A stretch of 64,000 bases of DNA from VRUE01 sp963712595 (GCA_963712595.1 CAVQIM010000003.1:434001-498000), one strand, 5' to 3'. Numbered from the stretch's first letter, positions 1 to 7,726 are shown. Numbers and translations: made by a program. The notes: generated from the letters alone by a model not told the origin.

Positions 1-798
1 CTCGTCGAAGGCGACCAGCTCGCCGTCGAGGACCGCATCGCGAGCCCCGAGCTGACGCGAGAGGCGGCGTACCTCGGGGTACTGGCGGGTTACCTCGTTG
101 AGGTTCCGCGTCTTCAGCTCGACCCGGCCGGGACGGCAGTAGGCGATCGCCCGTACCCCGTCCCACTTGATCTCGACCGCCCACCCCTCGTCGCTCGACG
201 GCAGCTTCGAGAGGCGCGCCAGCATCGGCACCACCGCCTCGGGATAGGGGTCCCGGTCCTCCGCCGGGGGGTCCATGCGGTGGATCATCCAGTCGCGCTC
301 CCCGCCGGCGCGGAAGAGCGCGTACTTGCCGCTCAGCCGCTCACCGGCGAAGCTGAAGACGACCTTGCCCTCCTCCCACTTGTGGCACTCGTAGGTGCCG
401 CTGTCCCAGATCCGCACCGTGCCGGCGCCGTACTCCCCAGCCGGGATCTCGCCCTCGAACTCCATGTACTCGAGCGGGTGGTCCTCGGTGTGGACCGCCT
501 TGCGGTTCTCCTTCGGATCCTCGGGAATGCCGTTGGGGATCGCCCAGGAGACGGCCGCCCCATCGTGCTCGAGCCGCAGGTCCCAGTGCAGGCGGCGGGC
601 GCTGTGCTCCTGCACGACGAAGCGGGCAGCGCTCTTCTTTCCGCCGCGCCTCTTGCCCGCCCGGCGCTTCTTCCCAGCCGGCTCGGGAGTCGCGCCGAAG
701 TCGCGCCGGCGCTCGTACTCGCCGAGGCCCTCGGCCTTCCCTCCGGCCGCGCCAGCCCGCTTCGCCGTCGATTTCCTCTCGCCCTTGGCGGAAGCCAT
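1..798 (-). CDS. ATP-dependent DNA ligase with N-terminal 3'-phosphoesterase domain (LigD-type), partial
   Basis: The gene runs off the left edge, so only the first 266 codons are visible. After a basic Lys/Arg/Ala-rich leader of about 50 residues comes a LigD 3'-phosphoesterase domain (RLHWDLRLEHDG near residue 68, then EYMEFEGEIPAGEYGAGTV). The start of an ATP-dependent ligase domain follows: EIKWDGVRA carries the adenylated-lysine motif KxDGxR, and LDGELVAFDE is the next ligase motif. LigD acts with Ku in bacterial non-homologous end joining. The order here is phosphoesterase then ligase with no polymerase domain in front; one could follow beyond the window. Start chosen at the ATG opening MASAKGERK. 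No Ku gene is in the window. Confidence 0.9.
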   Translation of the reverse strand, partial: MASAKGERKSTAKRAGAAGGKAEGLGEYERRRDFGATPEPAGKKRRAGKRRGGKKSAARFVVQEHSARRLHWDLRLEHDGAAVSWAIPNGIPEDPKENRKAVHTEDHPLEYMEFEGEIPAGEYGAGTVRIWDSGTYECHKWEEGKVVFSFAGERLSGKYALFRAGGERDWMIHRMDPPAEDRDPYPEAVVPMLARLSKLPSSDEGWAVEIKWDGVRAIAYCRPGRVELKTRNLNEVTRQYPEVRRLSRQLGARDAVLDGELVAFDE

Positions 799-850
799 CG
801 CTCCAGTTTGACCCGCAGTCCCCTTCGGGGTGGGATCCGGCTAGGACGGT

Positions 851-1213
851 CTACTCGGTAGCCGCGACGAACGGCATTGCCTCGTCGAGGCCGGTGAGGG
901 TCATCACTCGTTGGACCGCGGTTGCGTTGCTGGAGACGAGGCGCAGGCGAACGGCGTCGCCGTCTTCGTTGAGGCGCCGATGGGCCGCCACCAGGATGGC
1001 GATGCCGGTCGAGTCGATGAACTCGAGCGCGGTCATGTCGATCGTGACGCTCGCAGACTCGCGCTCGGCCGCCTCGAGCGCCGCCGCGAAGGTCTCCGCG
1101 TTTGCCAGGTCGAGCTCCCCGGCCAACGACAGGGTCTGCCCGGCCCCGTCACGCAGGATCTTGATCGCAAGGGTGCCGTCGGATAGTTCGCGGTCGCTGC
1201 CGTTGTCGCTCAC
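851..1213 (-). CDS. STAS-domain anti-sigma factor antagonist
   Basis: A 120-aa protein made almost entirely of one STAS domain. The motif FIDSTGIAIL around residue 70 contains the serine that the partner anti-sigma kinase phosphorylates in the SpoIIAA/RsbV family. Such proteins release a sigma factor by binding its anti-sigma factor when dephosphorylated. The reading frame is open a further 59 codons upstream, but GTG at 1213 is preferred: a strong GAGGAGGGGG ribosome site sits just before it and the protein then has the usual family length. No anti-sigma kinase or sigma gene is adjacent, so the partner is unknown. Confidence 0.85.
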   Translation of the reverse strand: MSDNGSDRELSDGTLAIKILRDGAGQTLSLAGELDLANAETFAAALEAAERESASVTIDMTALEFIDSTGIAILVAAHRRLNEDGDAVRLRLVSSNATAVQRVMTLTGLDEAMPFVAATE

Positions 1214-1452
1214 GGACCCCCTCCTCACGGGGATGGCTTCCCATGTCTGACGAAGTTCGGCGCGGCGGGTGCCCTCCATTGCGCCCACTACGGGAGAAAT
1301 TCTAGACACCATTCCACGGGACAGGGCCGCCGTTTGTGCATTATCGCGATCGTGATCGTCGTCATCCTTTTTCACCGAGTCTTTACCCAATCTTGACCTG
1401 CGCCCAAGTTTCGCCGGCGATCCTGACCAGGCACCCGACGAAGGAGGCGCGC

Positions 1453-1677
1453 ATGCCGCAGATACTCGTTGTGACCGACCCAGCTGAGAAGGACGCGAGC
1501 ACGGTCGTGTATCGAGAGCGGGTCGTCAGCACGGACCTCGAGTCCGACCACTTCTCCGGCCAGCTGGTCGAGCGCGTCGGCTGGGCGGTGCGCGACGCCG
1601 ACGAGCTCGAACAGAAGGGCGCGCGCACTCCTCCCAGGCGGTCGGACGACCCGAACTACCCGGCTGTCGCCTCGTAG
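1453..1677 (+). CDS. Small conserved-looking hypothetical protein (74 aa)
   Basis: A short acidic protein starting MPQILVVTDP, preceded by a perfect AAGGAGG ribosome site at 1441-1447. The N-terminal strand and charged middle (ERVVSTDLESDHFSGQLVERVGWAV) suggest a small folded domain; no known family is recognised. The strong Shine-Dalgarno and GC-rich codon use support real coding. Its last 22 bases overlap the end of the convergent reductase gene, so the two transcripts are complementary at their 3' ends. Confidence 0.6.
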   Translation: MPQILVVTDPAEKDASTVVYRERVVSTDLESDHFSGQLVERVGWAVRDADELEQKGARTPPRRSDDPNYPAVAS

Positions 1678-2231
1678 GTGAGCAGGGCGATGCCAGCGCC
1701 AAGCGTCTTCGAGCCCACCAGCCGCAGCGGCTTCTTCTCACTGACGTCGCCGAAGAGGCGCTTGCCGGCGCCGAGCAACACCGGGAAGACCATCAAGCGC
1801 AGTTCGTCGACCAGATCGTGCTCGAGCATGGCCTGCACCAGCTGGGCGCTGCCAGCGACGAGGATCACACCGTCGACCTCTTCCTTCAGCTGGCGAACCT
1901 CGGCGGCGACGTCGCCGCGCAGCACAGTCGAGTTGCTCCAGCCGGCCTCCTCCAGGGTCGAGGAGACGACGTACTTCGGCATAGCATTCATCCTCTCGGC
2001 GAAGCCAGCCTCGTCTTCCATCGTCGGCCAGGCAGCAGCGAATCCCTCGTAGGTGACCCGGCCGAGCAGCTGCGCCTCGGCCTCGAGCAGCTCGTCCAGC
2101 TTGAACTTGTCGCCCTCCTCACCGCGGTCGAACTCGAAGGTCCAGCCCCCGTGGCGGTAGCTCTCGCCGCCGCCCGGGGCCTCGATCACACCGTCGAGGG
2201 AGACGAACTCGGTTACGACGATCTTGCCCAT
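1656..2231 (-). CDS. Dihydrofolate reductase-family (RibD C-terminal-like) protein
   Basis: A 191-aa protein of the RibD C-terminal/DHFR fold, of the YyaP/YwjB type found widely in actinobacteria. It shows the family opening KIVVTEFVSLDGVIEAPGG, a middle Rossmann-like stretch with LKEEVDGVILVAGSAQLVQ, and the ending LRLMVFPVLLGAGKRLFG. These proteins are predicted NADPH-dependent reductases; true folate activity is rarely shown. The frame is open upstream, but ATG at 2231 follows a good AAGGAG site and begins at the conserved N-terminus. Confidence 0.88.
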   Translation of the reverse strand: MGKIVVTEFVSLDGVIEAPGGGESYRHGGWTFEFDRGEEGDKFKLDELLEAEAQLLGRVTYEGFAAAWPTMEDEAGFAERMNAMPKYVVSSTLEEAGWSNSTVLRGDVAAEVRQLKEEVDGVILVAGSAQLVQAMLEHDLVDELRLMVFPVLLGAGKRLFGDVSEKKPLRLVGSKTLGAGIALLTYEATAG

Positions 2232-2318
2232 CTGATTCTCCTTAGGTCGATTGCCTGGATCTACCCGTACGACGAACGGGCCAGCGCGAGATCGACAACC
2301 TGACGGTACTTTCGGTGA

Positions 2319-3056
2319 ATGCTCGACCACGTCACGATCCAAGTCGCCGACTTCAGCGCCTCCGAGCGCTTCTACCGGACGGCACTCGGCACGCTTGGCG
2401 CCGAGCCGAGCGAGTCAACTGCGGAAGCGATCGTCTGGGACGACTTCGCGATCGTCGCGTCCACCGCAGAGAGCCCACCGACCCGGCACCTGCACGCTGG
2501 CTTCGTCGCGCCCTCGCGCGAGCGCGTCGACGAGTTCTGGCGAGCTGGGATCGATGCGGGGTATGAGGACGATGGCGAGCCTGGCGAGCGCCCGCAGTAC
2601 ACGCCCGGCTACTACGGCGCCTTCCTCCGCGATCCTGAAGGCAACAGCGCCGAGGCAGTCCACCACGTCGACGTGCGCCGCGGTGGCAACGTCGATCACC
2701 TCTGGATTCGCGTGCGAGATCTCACCGCCGCGAGCTCCTTCTACGAGACGATCGCCCGCTACACCGGGCTGCGCGAGGGTCGCCGGTGGGAGGACGGTCG
2801 TCAGTTCCGCGGCGCCTGGGCGACCTTCTCCCTGGTCGACGACGGCAAGCCCGTGATCGAGAACCTCCAGCTCGCCTTTCCGGCCCCCGATCGTCAGACC
2901 GTCGGTGACTTCCACCGCGCGGCCATGGCCGCTGGCTACGACAGCGTCCGCGAGCCGAGCCCGCGGGGCAGGTCGGGGCTGTACTCAGCCAAGGTCTTCG
3001 ACCCCGACGGCACGGTCGTCGAGTCGATCTTCCGGGCGCCCCAGCGGCCAGCCTAG
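2319..3056 (+). CDS. Two-domain VOC (glyoxalase/bleomycin resistance/dioxygenase) family protein
   Basis: A 245-aa protein with two VOC modules in tandem. The first begins LDHVTIQVADFSASERFY at residue 2, the second NVDHLWIRVRDLTAASSFY near residue 126. Each ends in a YYGAFLRDPEGN- or YSAKVFDPDGT-type strand holding a metal-ligand acid. Members bind a divalent metal and act as lyases, dioxygenases or antibiotic-binding proteins, so the substrate cannot be named. No Shine-Dalgarno is visible. A TACTTT box lies 6 nt before the ATG, consistent with a leaderless transcript. Confidence 0.88.
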   Translation: MLDHVTIQVADFSASERFYRTALGTLGAEPSESTAEAIVWDDFAIVASTAESPPTRHLHAGFVAPSRERVDEFWRAGIDAGYEDDGEPGERPQYTPGYYGAFLRDPEGNSAEAVHHVDVRRGGNVDHLWIRVRDLTAASSFYETIARYTGLREGRRWEDGRQFRGAWATFSLVDDGKPVIENLQLAFPAPDRQTVGDFHRAAMAAGYDSVREPSPRGRSGLYSAKVFDPDGTVVESIFRAPQRPA

Positions 3057-3101
3057 GTTGACCCCCGCTCTCAGCCGGCTGCCGTCTCTAGACGCCACGC
3101 G

Positions 3102-3180
3102 CGGGAAGAAGGGTCCCGGCAACGGTGACAGCCTGCGGGGTTGAGCCCCGCAGGGTGCTTGATCGCACCGGAAGCGCTTC
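3102..3180 (+). other. Leader region with tandem hairpins upstream of the NlpC/P60 peptidase
   Basis: Successive inverted repeats lie between the VOC gene and the peptidase: CGGGA/TCCCG (3102-3106 with 3114-3118), CCTGCGGGG/CCCCGCAGG (3132-3140 with 3146-3154, 5-nt loop), GGTGC/GCACC (3154-3158 with 3165-3169) and the palindrome GAAGCGCTTC (3171-3180). It could be the terminator of the upstream gene or a structured 5' leader. It does not match the c-di-AMP (ydaO) or cobalamin riboswitch consensus as I remember them. Confidence 0.45.
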
Positions 3181-3304
3181 AGATTTCAACCCGTAGGCTT
3201 TCCGGATCGTTCTTCGCAGGAGACGACGGCATCTCATCGAGCTTGCGGCGGCGGCCGCGATCTGGGTCGCCACGACCGCCGCACCCGCAACGGCAGAAGA
3301 AACC

Positions 3305-3775
3305 GTGCCCTGGGGCGCGGGGTGTGCCCCCGCGCCAACTCCCGCGGTTCAGACCAGCGAAAGCTGCGGTGCAGAGTTGGTCGACGGACGTGCGATCGCG
3401 CCGTCTGGAGCGCCGGAAGAGGTCGCGGCGGCGATCGCCGCCGCGAACCACATCGCCGGCAGGCCCTACGTCTGGGGCGGCGGCCACCGCGGCTGGCGCT
3501 CGCGCGGCTATGACTGCTCCGGTGCCGTCGGCTACGTCCTGCACGCCGCCGGCCTGCTCGACGTGACGATGGTCTCCGGGCAGCTCGCGGGCTGGGGAAC
3601 GGCAGGGCTCGGGCGCTGGATCACCGTGTACGCCAACGCCGACCACGTCTACATGGCGATCGCCGGACTGCGCTTCGACACCCGCGACGATCCGCCCGGG
3701 GTGACGGGACCGCGCTGGCATATGGCGCGGGTGGTGCCGAGCAACTTCGTCGCCCGGCACCCGCTCGGGCTCTGA
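3305..3775 (+). CDS. NlpC/P60 (C40) cell-wall peptidase-like secreted protein; true start uncertain
   Basis: The protein contains the papain-like NlpC/P60 signature: RPYVWGGG, then GYDCSGAVGYVLHAAG with the nucleophilic Cys, and DHVYMAI with the catalytic His. These enzymes cleave peptidoglycan stem peptides. The first usable start is GTG 3305, but the same frame reads upstream to a stop at 3194 and encodes an arginine cluster followed by an Ala-rich hydrophobic run and an APATA cleavage-like site. That is a convincing signal peptide. No ATG, GTG, TTG or CTG precedes it, so either a rare start such as ATC 3206 is used, or there is a sequence error or start-codon loss. Confidence 0.78.
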   Translation: MPWGAGCAPAPTPAVQTSESCGAELVDGRAIAPSGAPEEVAAAIAAANHIAGRPYVWGGGHRGWRSRGYDCSGAVGYVLHAAGLLDVTMVSGQLAGWGTAGLGRWITVYANADHVYMAIAGLRFDTRDDPPGVTGPRWHMARVVPSNFVARHPLGL

Positions 3776-3785
3776 GGCACCTCGG

Positions 3786-4307
3786 TCAATCGGGCGGGCG
3801 GATGTCGTCGAACAGCTCGAGCATCTTGCGGTGGTAGGCGACGCCGACGAGCAGGACCCGCTCGGAGGGCATCCACTCCTCGTGGCCGTGGACTTCCTCC
3901 AGGTAGCCCTGCAGCTCCGCCAGCTTCTCGCGGTGCCAGGCTTCCCTCGCTTCCAGCAGCGGCGCCGGGTTGCCGCCGGCGAAGACCTTGAGCACGGCTT
4001 CCTCGCGCAGCTGGGGCGGCGAGGCGTTCGAATCGTCCGCCCAGGCGGCCAGCGCCGACCGCCCCTCGTCGGTGAGCGAGTAGCTTTTGCGCCGCCGGCC
4101 GCCGGGCTCCTGTCGCACCTCCAGGTACCCCGCCTCCGCCAGCCGCGCCGGCTCCTCGTAGGCAGTCGTGTGCGGAACCGGCCAGAAGTTCTCGATCGAC
4201 TTCTCCATCGCCTGCTTGATCTCATACGGGGTCGCCTCGCCGAGCTGCTCGAGCAGGGCGAGGAGAGCATGCGAGGTCGTGGTCAGGCGGATTGGCTTGC
4301 GACTCAT
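3786..4307 (-). CDS. PadR-family transcriptional regulator
   Basis: A 173-aa protein with the PadR winged helix at the N-terminus (SHALLALLEQLGEATPYEIKQAM, PHTTAYEEPARLAEAGYLEV, SLTDEGRSALAAW) and a C-terminal helical dimerisation domain (about residues 90-170). It is divergent from the flavoprotein gene at 4366 across 58 bp, the usual PadR arrangement in which the regulator represses the neighbour and itself. One position in the core (YEEPARL where YxxLxRL is typical) is unusual. The effector is unknown. Confidence 0.9.
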   Translation of the reverse strand: MSRKPIRLTTTSHALLALLEQLGEATPYEIKQAMEKSIENFWPVPHTTAYEEPARLAEAGYLEVRQEPGGRRRKSYSLTDEGRSALAAWADDSNASPPQLREEAVLKVFAGGNPAPLLEAREAWHREKLAELQGYLEEVHGHEEWMPSERVLLVGVAYHRKMLELFDDIRPPD

Positions 4308-4365
4308 GGTTCGTGGCGTATAGTACGGGACGGATGGTTAATAGTCGACTCCCCCGGAGGCCGAG
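4308..4365. promoter_or_regulatory. Divergent promoter/operator region between PadR regulator and flavoprotein
   Basis: This 58-bp gap carries TATAGT at 4319-4324 on the plus strand. The near-palindrome GTATAGTAC (4318-4326) offers TACTAT as a -10 for the minus strand. A second AT-rich box TTAATAGT lies at 4338-4345. A GGAGG ribosome site precedes ATG 4366. A shared operator bound by the PadR protein is the likely design; no classic ATGT...ACAT PadR site was seen. Confidence 0.4.
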
Positions 4366-5676
4366 ATGACCGAGACCAATCCCACCAGCAAAGGCGGCGG
4401 CAGCGCAGCCGACCACGACGTGGTGATCGTCGGCGCCAGTCTCGCCGGCTGTGCGACCGCGATGCAGCTCGGGCGCGCCGGGCTCAGCGTGGCGCTGATC
4501 GACAAGAGCCCCAACCCCCACGCCTTCAAGCGCACCTGCTCCCACTTCATCCAAGCCTCTGCGGTTCCGACCCTGGAACGAATCGGACTGCTCGACAAGA
4601 TCATGGCGGCGGGCGGGATCCGCAGCCGCGCTCGTGCGTGGACCCGGTGGGGCTGGATCGAAGCGCCGCACGACCGGGCGTCCTACTCGGTGAACCTGCG
4701 CCGCGAGCTGCTCGACCCGCTGATCCGCGAGGAGGCCGCGGCGACGCCGGGAGTAGAGCTGATGCTCGGTCGCGCGGCGCATGCCCTCGTTCGCGAGGGC
4801 GGTGAGATTCGGGGCGTCCTCGCCCGCGACCGGGACGGCGAGGAGACGTCCCTGCGGGGGCGGCTCGTGGTCGGCGCCGACGGTCGCGACACCCGAGTGG
4901 CCGAGCTGGCGGGGGTCAGCACCAAGACCCTTCCCCACGGGCGCTTCGCCTACGGCGCCTACTTCGAAGGACCGCCGCCCGGCCCAGACAAGGTCAGCAC
5001 TCTCTGGATGCTCGACCCGCAATGGGCAGCCGCCTTTCCCACCGATTCCGACCTCGTCTTCTACGCCGCGATGCCGACCAAGGACCGGCTGCCGGAGTTC
5101 AAGCGCGACCCCCTGGCGGGGCTGATCTCCTTCCTCGCCGACGTTCCCGACGCTCCGCCGATCCTGGCCTCGACGGCGGTGACCGCGGCCGTCGGCAAGA
5201 TCGAGATGCCCAACAAGGTGCGCGCCCAGGTCGCGCCCGGGCTGGCTCTCGTCGGCGACGCGGCGCTGGCGGTCGACCCACTCTTCGGCGTCGGCTGCGG
5301 CTGGGCGCTGCAATCTGCAGAGTGGCTGGCCGAAAGCGTGGCCCCGGCCCTGCGCGGCGAAGCGGACCTGCAGGACGGCCTCGAGCGCTATCGGCGCCGG
5401 CACGTGCACGAGCTGCGCGGGCACGCCTGGCAGGTCAACGAGTACGCCACCGGTCGGCGCCAGCGCTGGGGAGAACTCGCCTTCGCCAGGGCGGCGACAC
5501 GCGATCCCGGGCTGGCAACGGCCTTCGATGCCTTCGGCACCCGCCAGATCAAGCCAGGGCGCATGTTCGCGGTGAACATGCCCCGCGCGATCGCCGTCAA
5601 CGCCCGGTACGCGCTCACCCGCGGGCGCAGGGGCGGTAAGGCTGCAAGCCGTCGGGTGGAGGCGGTGGGCGGATGA
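4366..5676 (+). CDS. FAD-dependent oxidoreductase (geranylgeranyl reductase/monooxygenase superfamily)
   Basis: A 436-aa flavoprotein of the p-hydroxybenzoate hydroxylase/geranylgeranyl-reductase fold. It shows the FAD dinucleotide motif DVVIVGASLAGCATAMQLG at residues 21-39 (second glycine replaced by serine), the DG motif LVVGADGRDTRVAELAGV near 170, and the GD motif LALVGDAALAVDPLFGVGCG near 300. Such enzymes hydroxylate, halogenate or reduce hydrophobic substrates. Its stop overlaps the start of a hydrolase (ATGA), and a BacA-like gene follows, so the three may form one pathway controlled by the divergent PadR repressor. The substrate cannot be read from sequence. Confidence 0.88.
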   Translation: MTETNPTSKGGGSAADHDVVIVGASLAGCATAMQLGRAGLSVALIDKSPNPHAFKRTCSHFIQASAVPTLERIGLLDKIMAAGGIRSRARAWTRWGWIEAPHDRASYSVNLRRELLDPLIREEAAATPGVELMLGRAAHALVREGGEIRGVLARDRDGEETSLRGRLVVGADGRDTRVAELAGVSTKTLPHGRFAYGAYFEGPPPGPDKVSTLWMLDPQWAAAFPTDSDLVFYAAMPTKDRLPEFKRDPLAGLISFLADVPDAPPILASTAVTAAVGKIEMPNKVRAQVAPGLALVGDAALAVDPLFGVGCGWALQSAEWLAESVAPALRGEADLQDGLERYRRRHVHELRGHAWQVNEYATGRRQRWGELAFARAATRDPGLATAFDAFGTRQIKPGRMFAVNMPRAIAVNARYALTRGRRGGKAASRRVEAVGG

Positions 5677-6539
5677 CGGGCACGGTCGAACGGACACGGC
5701 TCACCGTCGGCGGCGCCCAGCCACGGCTGATGCAGGCGGGGCCCGCCGAGGCCACCGAGGCCGTCGTCTTCGTCCACGGCAACCCCGGCTCCGCCGACGA
5801 CTGGGTTCCGCTGATCGGCGCGCTGGGCGAGCGCGGAAGGCGCGCGGTCGCGCTCGACCTGCCCGACTTCGGCGAGACGCCGGCGCCCCCGGGCTTCGAG
5901 CATTCGGTGCCTTCCTACGCGGGGTTCCTCGCCCAGGGGCTGGAGGCACTGGGCATCGAGCGCGTCCACATCGTGATCCACGACTTCGGCGGGCCGATCG
6001 GGCTCGGCTGGGCGGCGGCGCACCCCGACTCGCTCGCCAGCGTGACCCTGATCGGCACCGGGATCCTCCCCGGCTACCGCTGGCATCGCCTCGCTCGCCT
6101 CTGGCGCACCCCGGTGGTCGGCGAGCTCCTGCAGGCCGCTACCACGAGGGGCGGCTTCCGGCTCCTGCTGAGCCGCAACGAGCCGCGGGGACTGCCGCGC
6201 GCCTTCGTCGACCGCATGTACGACCAGCTCGACCGCCGCACCCGCCGCGCCGTGCTGAGGCTCTACCGCGCCACCGACGATCCCGGCGCAGTGGGAGCCG
6301 AGCTCGCCTCGGCGATGGCGCCGCGAGACCTGCCTGCGCTGGTGATCTGGGGCGAGCACGACGCCTACCTTCCCTCCGAATACGCCTTCCGCCAGCGCGA
6401 GGCGTTCCCCTCGGCCGACGTCCACGTGCTCGCGCTGAGCGGCCACTGGCCCTTCGTCGACTCTCCCGACACCGTGGAGCGGCTGCTGCTCGAATTCCTC
6501 GACCGGGTGCCCAGCGCGGTTCCCTCTCCCACTGGTTGA
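5673..6539 (+). CDS. Alpha/beta hydrolase with aspartate nucleophile (dehalogenase/epoxide-hydrolase type)
   Basis: A 288-aa alpha/beta hydrolase. VVFVHGNPGSADDW supplies the oxyanion-hole HGxP. The nucleophile elbow reads HDFGGPIG with Asp instead of Ser, as in haloalkane dehalogenases and epoxide hydrolases. VIWGEHDAY and LSGHWPFVDSPD give the acid and the catalytic His. The Asp nucleophile argues against a simple esterase. It overlaps the preceding flavoprotein gene by 4 nt (ATGA), so the two are translationally coupled; a monooxygenase followed by an epoxide- or ester-opening hydrolase would make chemical sense. Confidence 0.88.
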   Translation: MTGTVERTRLTVGGAQPRLMQAGPAEATEAVVFVHGNPGSADDWVPLIGALGERGRRAVALDLPDFGETPAPPGFEHSVPSYAGFLAQGLEALGIERVHIVIHDFGGPIGLGWAAAHPDSLASVTLIGTGILPGYRWHRLARLWRTPVVGELLQAATTRGGFRLLLSRNEPRGLPRAFVDRMYDQLDRRTRRAVLRLYRATDDPGAVGAELASAMAPRDLPALVIWGEHDAYLPSEYAFRQREAFPSADVHVLALSGHWPFVDSPDTVERLLLEFLDRVPSAVPSPTG

Positions 6540-6564
6540 CGCTTTTTGTTTAGTCAACTAGCCT
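6535..6564 (+). promoter_or_regulatory. Inverted repeat overlapping a candidate promoter before the BacA-like gene
   Basis: GTTGAC (6535-6540) and GTCAAC (6553-6558) form a perfect 6-bp inverted repeat with a 12-bp spacer. TTGACG at 6536-6541 can serve as a -35 box and TAGCCT at 6559-6564 as a -10 with 17-bp spacing. A dimeric regulator bound here would cover the -35. This suggests the third gene of the cluster also has its own regulated promoter. Confidence 0.4.
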
Positions 6565-6574
6565 TGCTGCCGGG

Positions 6575-7204
6575 ATGGGAGCGAGCGCTGAACGAGGCAA
6601 GATCACCCTGATCACGCTCGGGCCGAGCGGCACCTGCCACGAGCGCGCGGTGCAACGGTATATGGGCTTCCACGGGGTCGAGAACTACGAGATCGAGCTG
6701 ATCACGGACTTCTTCGCTGGGCTGGACATGCTTCGCGAAACTCCCAACGCCTTCCTGATCCAGTGCAGCGCCCACCCGAAGGTGCACGAGGTCACCGAGA
6801 AGTACTGGACCGAGGTCTTCGTCGTCGACACCTTCATCTACCCGACCAAGCACCTGGTGCTGCTGAGCCGCCGCGACGTGGAGACGCCGCGCTCGCTCGG
6901 GATCGTCCCCGCGACCAAGGGTTACGTCGACCTCTCCCAATGGGAGGAGGTGATCGACGTCGTCTCCAAGCCGGTCGTCGGCGAAGGCCTCCTGCGCGGC
7001 GAGTACGACTCCGGCCTCACCCACATGGAGCACGTCGAGGAGCACGCCGACGAGCTGCGGCTCGACCTCGACATCGGCGAAATCGACACCACTTGGGTCG
7101 TCTACGGCCGCGAGAAGCGCTTCAAGGGCGAGGTGATCGGCATCCCCTCCTCGCGACGGCTCTTCCAGACGGCCGGGGCGCGCGAGCGCGTCGCCGCGCT
7201 CTAG
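6575..7204 (+). CDS. Prephenate dehydratase-fold protein, BacA-like
   Basis: A 209-aa protein opening with ITLITLGPSGTCHERAVQRYMG, which matches the LGPxGT...A opening of prephenate dehydratase and of the bacilysin protein BacA (prephenate decarboxylase). The rest follows the BacA layout by eye: a D-x-F segment, an AHPKVHE stretch, a substrate-domain closing segment and a final WVVYGRE strand, with length close to BacA and no ACT domain. Prephenate decarboxylation is the suggested activity; a plain periplasmic-binding-like fold of other function is possible. It follows a flavoprotein and a hydrolase, so a small aromatic-derived metabolite pathway is plausible. Confidence 0.6.
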   Translation: MGASAERGKITLITLGPSGTCHERAVQRYMGFHGVENYEIELITDFFAGLDMLRETPNAFLIQCSAHPKVHEVTEKYWTEVFVVDTFIYPTKHLVLLSRRDVETPRSLGIVPATKGYVDLSQWEEVIDVVSKPVVGEGLLRGEYDSGLTHMEHVEEHADELRLDLDIGEIDTTWVVYGREKRFKGEVIGIPSSRRLFQTAGARERVAAL

Positions 7205-7207
7205 GCA

Positions 7208-7669
7208 TCAGCCCGCGTCCCGGCTCTGTTCCAGCAGCTTGGCGAGACGCCGCATCGCCTTCTTGTTCGGCCGACGGATGAAGGCGCGGGTCAGCGGCGG
7301 GCAGAGGTGTTCGGCCCGCGACGCCTGCAGCCACTCGAGCTCGAAGGAGATCCTGGTGCCAGCGTCGCCCGGCAGCCGCTCGAGCCGGTAGGTGCCGCGG
7401 GTGTGGCGCTTGCCGCCGGCGCCGACTCCCTGCTCGACGATCCGGGTCGGCGCCTCGGCCTCGAGCACCTCGAAGTCGGTCCAGTCCTGAGACATCGGCG
7501 CGATCGCCCGCGCCTCCGCCTTGGCCCCGACCCCGCGTGCCGGCCCGGAGAACTTCCAATCGGTGAGGAAGTGGTCGAGAAAAGCCGCGTGGTTGGCGAG
7601 CACGTCGAGGAAATCGAAGACCTCCTCCACCGGCTTCGCCACCGCGGTCGACACCGTCACCGGCTTCAT
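7208..7669 (-). CDS. SRPBCC (START/polyketide cyclase-like) family protein
   Basis: A 153-aa single-domain protein of the SRPBCC helix-grip fold, opening KPVTVSTAVAKPVEEVFDFLDVLANHAAFLDHF, the usual first strand and helix, with central strands ending TRISFELEWLQ. These small proteins bind hydrophobic ligands or act as cyclases/aromatases; many have unknown roles. It converges on the BacA-like gene with 3 bp between stops. Nothing indicates the ligand. Confidence 0.82.
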   Translation of the reverse strand: MKPVTVSTAVAKPVEEVFDFLDVLANHAAFLDHFLTDWKFSGPARGVGAKAEARAIAPMSQDWTDFEVLEAEAPTRIVEQGVGAGGKRHTRGTYRLERLPGDAGTRISFELEWLQASRAEHLCPPLTRAFIRRPNKKAMRRLAKLLEQSRDAG

Positions 7670-7726
7670 CGGCCGATCCTATGAGACAACCCTCCGGACC
7701 CGAGGGCGACGGTTGGTTAGCCTGGC

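Noticed and set aside
3102..3180. c-di-AMP (ydaO) or cobalamin riboswitch before the wall hydrolase
   Set aside because: The position is suggestive, but the conserved internal sequences of either class are not present; only hairpins are seen.
4222..5697. Long minus-strand open frame antisense to the flavoprotein
   Set aside because: GC-rich third positions keep the opposite strand open; the translation is low-complexity, without any domain, and the plus-strand gene has clear FAD motifs. The same applies to long antisense frames at 16900-18306, 30934-32899 region and 53025-54599.
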